A DNA stretch of 62,468 bases from Clostridia bacterium (GTDB lineage Bacteria > Bacillota > Clostridia > Christensenellales > Borkfalkiaceae). The stretch spans positions 73,253 to 135,720 of the forward strand of contig JAGHIT010000048.1 of assembly GCA_017887095.1 (NCBI GenBank), read 5' to 3'. Shown here piece by piece: positions 58,159 through 62,468 of this stretch (within the stretch, counting starts at the first letter, position 1; the number at the start of each line of letters is the position of its first letter). The notes below the pieces were generated by a model. It was not told the DNA's origin and did not search any database. It saw only the letters and a list, made by a program, of their open reading frames with translations. A program made the translations under genes and the position numbers.

Positions 58159-60975
58159 CTATATATTAGTATATTTGTTTTTTCTTGCTAAAAATGCTTC
58201 CTTTCCTCCTTCAAGTATATTGCAAATATGCTGTTGAATGCCCCTTGAGCCTAAAAAAGTATCTTCTTCTATAATCGTAATGTTTTCAATAGCTCCAGAT
58301 CTATATTCAAACCTAAATGATTTATTATTTGTTTGTGCATTATTCTCAATTTGTTGATTTGCTACTATAATTTCTTCAGCATCACAACCAAGCACTAAAT
58401 TTGCATTGTGAGTAACTAATATAATTTGTCTATCCTTTTTTCTATCCCTTATAAACGAAACCAAATCGGACACTATGGACAAATTATCCAAATCATCCTC
58501 AGGCTGATCTAATAATATTGGACACTTAGATTCGTCGTGACTAATAAGTAGTTTTAATAATACTAACGCTTTTTTCCCTGGTGACATGTTTTCAATTTGA
58601 TCACCATCCATTTCAATAGTATATATAATATTGTCAAAATCACCTAAAAGTTCTTGCAGTGCGTGATTTTTATCATATTTGCTCAATAAAACTTTTTGCG
58701 TATCATTTTCTAAAACTGCGTTAATATAAGCTTTTTTGCAATCTTCATTAAACTCAGATTCTAAAATAAATTGTTCATTATCTAAGTCTTTGAATACGCC
58801 ATTATAAATACTTTTTAAGGCACTTTGTGTAAAAATTTTAGTGATGGTTTCCTTAAACAAGGATCTACGACGACGTTTTATTGCAACAATTTTAAAATTT
58901 TCATCGGTATCTTTAAATTGAATACTCTTAAATTCACTTTCAAATAAATCATATTCCGCCTCGCGTGATGTTGTTAATGAAAGAATTGAATTTATTAAAT
59001 CATCTAATGCTTTTCTTAAATTTTTTAGAATCTCGTATTCATCATTAATTTTTCTTAACTGATCCTCTTCAGTCCGTAAGTCTCCTTCAATCTTTTTAAT
59101 TTCTGCATTATTATCAATCATCGGTTTAAGCCCATTAATAATCTTCAAAACCCCGGCATATTCCACTTGCCGTGCATTTAACCGATCAGATATAAAATCA
59201 ATAATTTTAGTCTTTGATTTTTGCCATACTTGCTTCGCTTCTTCTGAGATAGTTTGATCAACATCTCTTACTTTCTTAGCAATCTCTGGATCCATTAAAC
59301 CCTCGATATTGATTTTAACAAAAACATCTTCACTGTCCTCGATTCGCTTTTTATCCGCAGTAAGTATTTGAATATTTTTTTCTAATAAAATTTTATCTTC
59401 AACAGCTTTGTCAAATCTAGCTATATCATCTGTAGATATGTTTAATGTTTTTGCTAAAGCTTCTTTTCTTTGGCGCAGCAATTCTATATTATTTTTAACA
59501 GATTCTATTCCACCTAAATCCTATATTAATAGAACTTGGGAATCAAATTCTTTCTTTTTATAAACCAATTCCAATATTTTCGAATCAATCTGCTTTTGTA
59601 TATCTATATTTTTTGCATCAAATGATCTACGCAGATCACAAAAATCTTTATTTTGACAAATAATATTTTCAATAATTTGATCTATTTCCGTCTTTTCCGC
59701 ACGGTCATCCATTAATTTATTAAGATATGATTGTGCAATATATACAATTTTCTTATCGTCGCTTGAGCCGTTGTATGAAATAGTCCCATCTTTCCAATGA
59801 ACTTTAACAGGAAATTCTAAAGGCTTTTTTTTACCATTATAAACAGTCTCCAGACGTAAAGAAACTTCTGATGAATCAATAGCTCGCGCTATATTTTGAA
59901 GCAGTATAGATTTTCCCGTAGATTTTAATCCAATTATACAAGTTAAATTTTGATTAATTGGAAGCATTTCGTTGGAGAAACGATGAGGCACAACATTATC
60001 TTCTATAACAACACCATCTATTATCCTATAATTGTCTACCCGATCCGCAGGGCAAAATTCCTGAATACGAACACGCTCAATCGGCTCGAAAAGAATTTGA
60101 CGCAGTCCTTCCCAAGTAGGATCAGCTTTTATCCAACAATATCTTTTTGTAGATCTCCCTTGATTATCAAGAGGTTCAAATATTGCATTATTAGTATGCG
60201 CATCACATCCCCAAACACACGGCATAATTTTACTAGGCTTTTTATCTTTTTCTCCCGAAAAAAACTTGATATCTGATGGATTAGCAGATAATATCAAATC
60301 AGAAGCCTTATAAAGATCTTTTCTATATTCTAATAAATCTACTAAATCCTGGGAAGGACTACTTGGATTACCTACAGCAGAGGCCCCATCAGTACTTTTA
60401 TTGGGCATTAGAACCAATACATTATTCTTGCATTCTGGATAATTATTAAATATTTTGATTATATCATCAAAATTTATATGAAATTCTTCAACTCCTTTTT
60501 TATATGCGCGTTCATCATCTAATCCGGGAACAAGTTCCTTACCATAACGGATCAAGTCATCTTTACGCGCACAATAAGTACTTGTTGCAGACTTGTAGAT
60601 TAAGTTGCTTAAAATAATAGTATCTACTCTATCCACAAAAGAAGGGTTAATTAAAAGATGTACATTCATTTTAACGCCATCTTTTAATGGTAAGCATCTT
60701 AACTCAATATTAGGAAATATAAAATCTATATTTTGATCAAGAATACCATCGGCTTTTATCTTCTTATAGTTTTCAATGGAAAAATAATCGGTAATGCCTA
60801 CTGCAGCAATTTTTCTTTGAGGATCACTTCCATCACCTATGTAATTTTTTATATCTTGATAAAACCTTGTCCATTTTTCATCGTTATCACCATGAAACTG
60901 GTCATTTTTCTTAGTATTCGGTGTATGAAGATGGAAATCCCACCTTCGCCATTCAGATCCCCTTTCAAAACTCAT
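58159..60975 (-). CDS. PHP domain plus SMC/ABC-like ATPase (TrlF-like), interrupted by one in-frame TAG at 59521-59523
   Basis: ORFs 59521-60975 (PHP HLHTP, Walker A GLKSTGKS) and 58159-59481 (MSPGKKA signature, PILLDQPEDDLDN Walker B, THNAN) are in the same frame, separated by ...VLLI-TAG-DLGGIESVKNNIE... Confidence 0.85.
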
Positions 60976-61007
60976 AATATGACCTTCCTCTTAACGTACT
61001 TATAGTA

Positions 61008-61036
61008 ATTATATAATAAAATTACTTGAGATGCAA
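61008..61036 (-). promoter_or_regulatory. promoter of the PHP-ATPase gene (TTGCAT-17-TATAAT)
   Basis: Reverse strand TTGCAT(N17)TATAAT, SD GAGGAAGG before ATG 60975. Confidence 0.75.
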
Positions 61037-61377
61037 GTTAAAGGCATATCACATTTACTCTTTACTGCTTAATTTATTAAAGCCTTAGTCCATCACATAT
61101 CCTTTAGATACGGTAACTCGCCTTGTTACGAGAGCCCAAACACTACACGCCGTCGCGATAAGCACTCGACAAAAAGTCCACCGATGGAAATAGCGTATCG
61201 AATAACGAACGCAAGAATGCAAAGTTTTACTATGCAATACCCATATCTATTTCTATAAAAAGCGGAAAGAAAACCAGCTACATCTTTTAAAGACACAAAC
61301 CAATCTCGAAACAGTAAAAGGAAAATGCGAAGCGTCCACGCTCCGACAAGACCCCAAAGAATTGAACTTCGGGGTTT

Positions 61378-62468
61378 TCACATCTCCATATCCTTTGACT
61401 TATCGCGGCGCTTTTGCAGGCGTTCCTGAAAGTCGAGATATTCAAAGTATTCGTCAAGCGTTTCCAAACCGAGCCGCGACATTTCTTCTTTCGCTTTTTT
61501 GAATACAGATAAATCGTCGGCATCAACGAGCGCGGTATCTTGCGAAACTTCTGCCGCCACGTTTTCCTCAACGGGTTCGTCGTCCTCATCCAACACCTCA
61601 AAAGTCTGCAAATGATTGGCATTTGCAGACTTTTCTATCTCCGCCGTCGAAAATATTTTCTGCATAGTCTCTATCGTATCGGGCGCAGTTTGCCTTTTAA
61701 GAGACGTATTTCCCGCGAGAATGTCCGAAAGCGTATCGGCAATGCCGAGCTTTGACGAGAAATTCAAGTGGCTGTAAATGTCCGCCGTGGTGGAGAACGT
61801 ACTGTGTCCGAGCCATTCCTGTACCGCCTTCATGCTGACACCGCTTGCGATCAGGATACTTGCGCAGCTGTGCCGCAATTCGTGAAAACGAATGACGGGA
61901 AGATTGTTCCGCACAAGGAATGATTTGAAATGCGTCGTCAGGGTGTCGGGGCGGATAAGTTTACCCACTTCATCCACACAAACATAATCTCGGTACTGCC
62001 GATTATAGTATTGTCCGTATTTTTCGGCGCGCTCTTGCTGCTCTCTTTTCAAATTGAGCAGAATATCTTTTACGGCGGGCAACAGCGGCAAAGTGCGCAT
62101 GCTCGATTGGTTTTTCATTTTGTCTTTCGTAACCAAAACTCTCTTTCCGTCAACCTCGCATTGCACTACTGCATGATCAAGCGTTATCGTATTATTTTCA
62201 AAATTGATCGCGCTCCAACGCAAACCGCACACTTCGCTTCTCCGCAGGCCGTATATGGCGGTCAGCTTATAAATGTATTCGTAAGGATCGCCTTGCAATT
62301 TCTGAAAGAGCGTCAGCATTTGTTCTGCCGTATAAAATTTAGCTTTGAACTTCGGGGACTTTGGCCGCTCCACTTTATCGGCGGGATTGGTCAGGATATA
62401 ATCGCTCCGATATGCCACTTCCAAAGCTCTGTGCAAAACGGTATGGCAATGATGAGCCTCTTGTACGC
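61378..62468 (-). CDS. tyrosine recombinase/integrase, 5' end outside window
   Basis: TAIYGLRRSEVCGLRW, RFHELRHSCASILIASG, EWLGHSTFSTTADIYSHLNF; frame stays open to the window edge (VQEAHHCHTVLHRALEVAY). Confidence 0.93.
   Translation of the reverse strand, partial: VQEAHHCHTVLHRALEVAYRSDYILTNPADKVERPKSPKFKAKFYTAEQMLTLFQKLQGDPYEYIYKLTAIYGLRRSEVCGLRWSAINFENNTITLDHAVVQCEVDGKRVLVTKDKMKNQSSMRTLPLLPAVKDILLNLKREQQERAEKYGQYYNRQYRDYVCVDEVGKLIRPDTLTTHFKSFLVRNNLPVIRFHELRHSCASILIASGVSMKAVQEWLGHSTFSTTADIYSHLNFSSKLGIADTLSDILAGNTSLKRQTAPDTIETMQKIFSTAEIEKSANANHLQTFEVLDEDDEPVEENVAAEVSQDTALVDADDLSVFKKAKEEMSRLGLETLDEYFEYLDFQERLQKRRDKSKDMEM

Noticed and set aside
1-62468. CRISPR arrays, rRNA genes, transposases or IS elements
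   Set aside because: Looked for regular short repeats, rRNA motifs and transposase-like ORFs; none seen. The only mobile-element gene recognised is the integrase at the right edge.

Overview
The window is 62.5 kb of what looks like a Firmicutes/Clostridia chromosome, mostly dense minus-strand operons. From left to right it contains: thiI (partial) and a cysteine desulfurase; an arginine cluster argG-C-J-B-D-F-carA-carB in which carB is fused in frame to a complete diaminopimelate epimerase (dapF); acyl-ACP thioesterase and a CwlD-like amidase; an ECF (pantothenate?)-coaX-hom operon; NUDIX, HPr-like, DUF4364, TSCPD and YitT genes; a Re-citrate-synthase-like enzyme; a feoA-feoA-feoB operon with two 16-bp palindromes at its promoter; an ATP-grasp/esterase pair; GNAT, amylase and M18 peptidase; TPR/HEAT proteins, hslO and a methyltransferase; a lysine-riboswitch-controlled asd-dapA-dapB operon; glf, phosphoketolase, a minimal SufC/SufB pair and a two-component system; and a radical-SAM DNA-repair pair, ferritin-like protein and aldo/keto reductase. 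The right end is accessory: a ~310-bp imperfect tandem duplication carries a truncated tRNA-Ser copy and then the intact tRNA-Ser(TGA). It is followed by an AT-rich island with a PHP/SMC-like ATPase gene (TrlF-like, defence-type) and a tyrosine integrase. The ATPase gene is split by one in-frame TAG that separates Walker A from Walker B. The strongest candidates for follow-up are the CarB-DapF fusion, the TAG-split PHP-ATPase, and the duplicated tRNA-Ser leader. All product names come from reading the translations; no database search was run.
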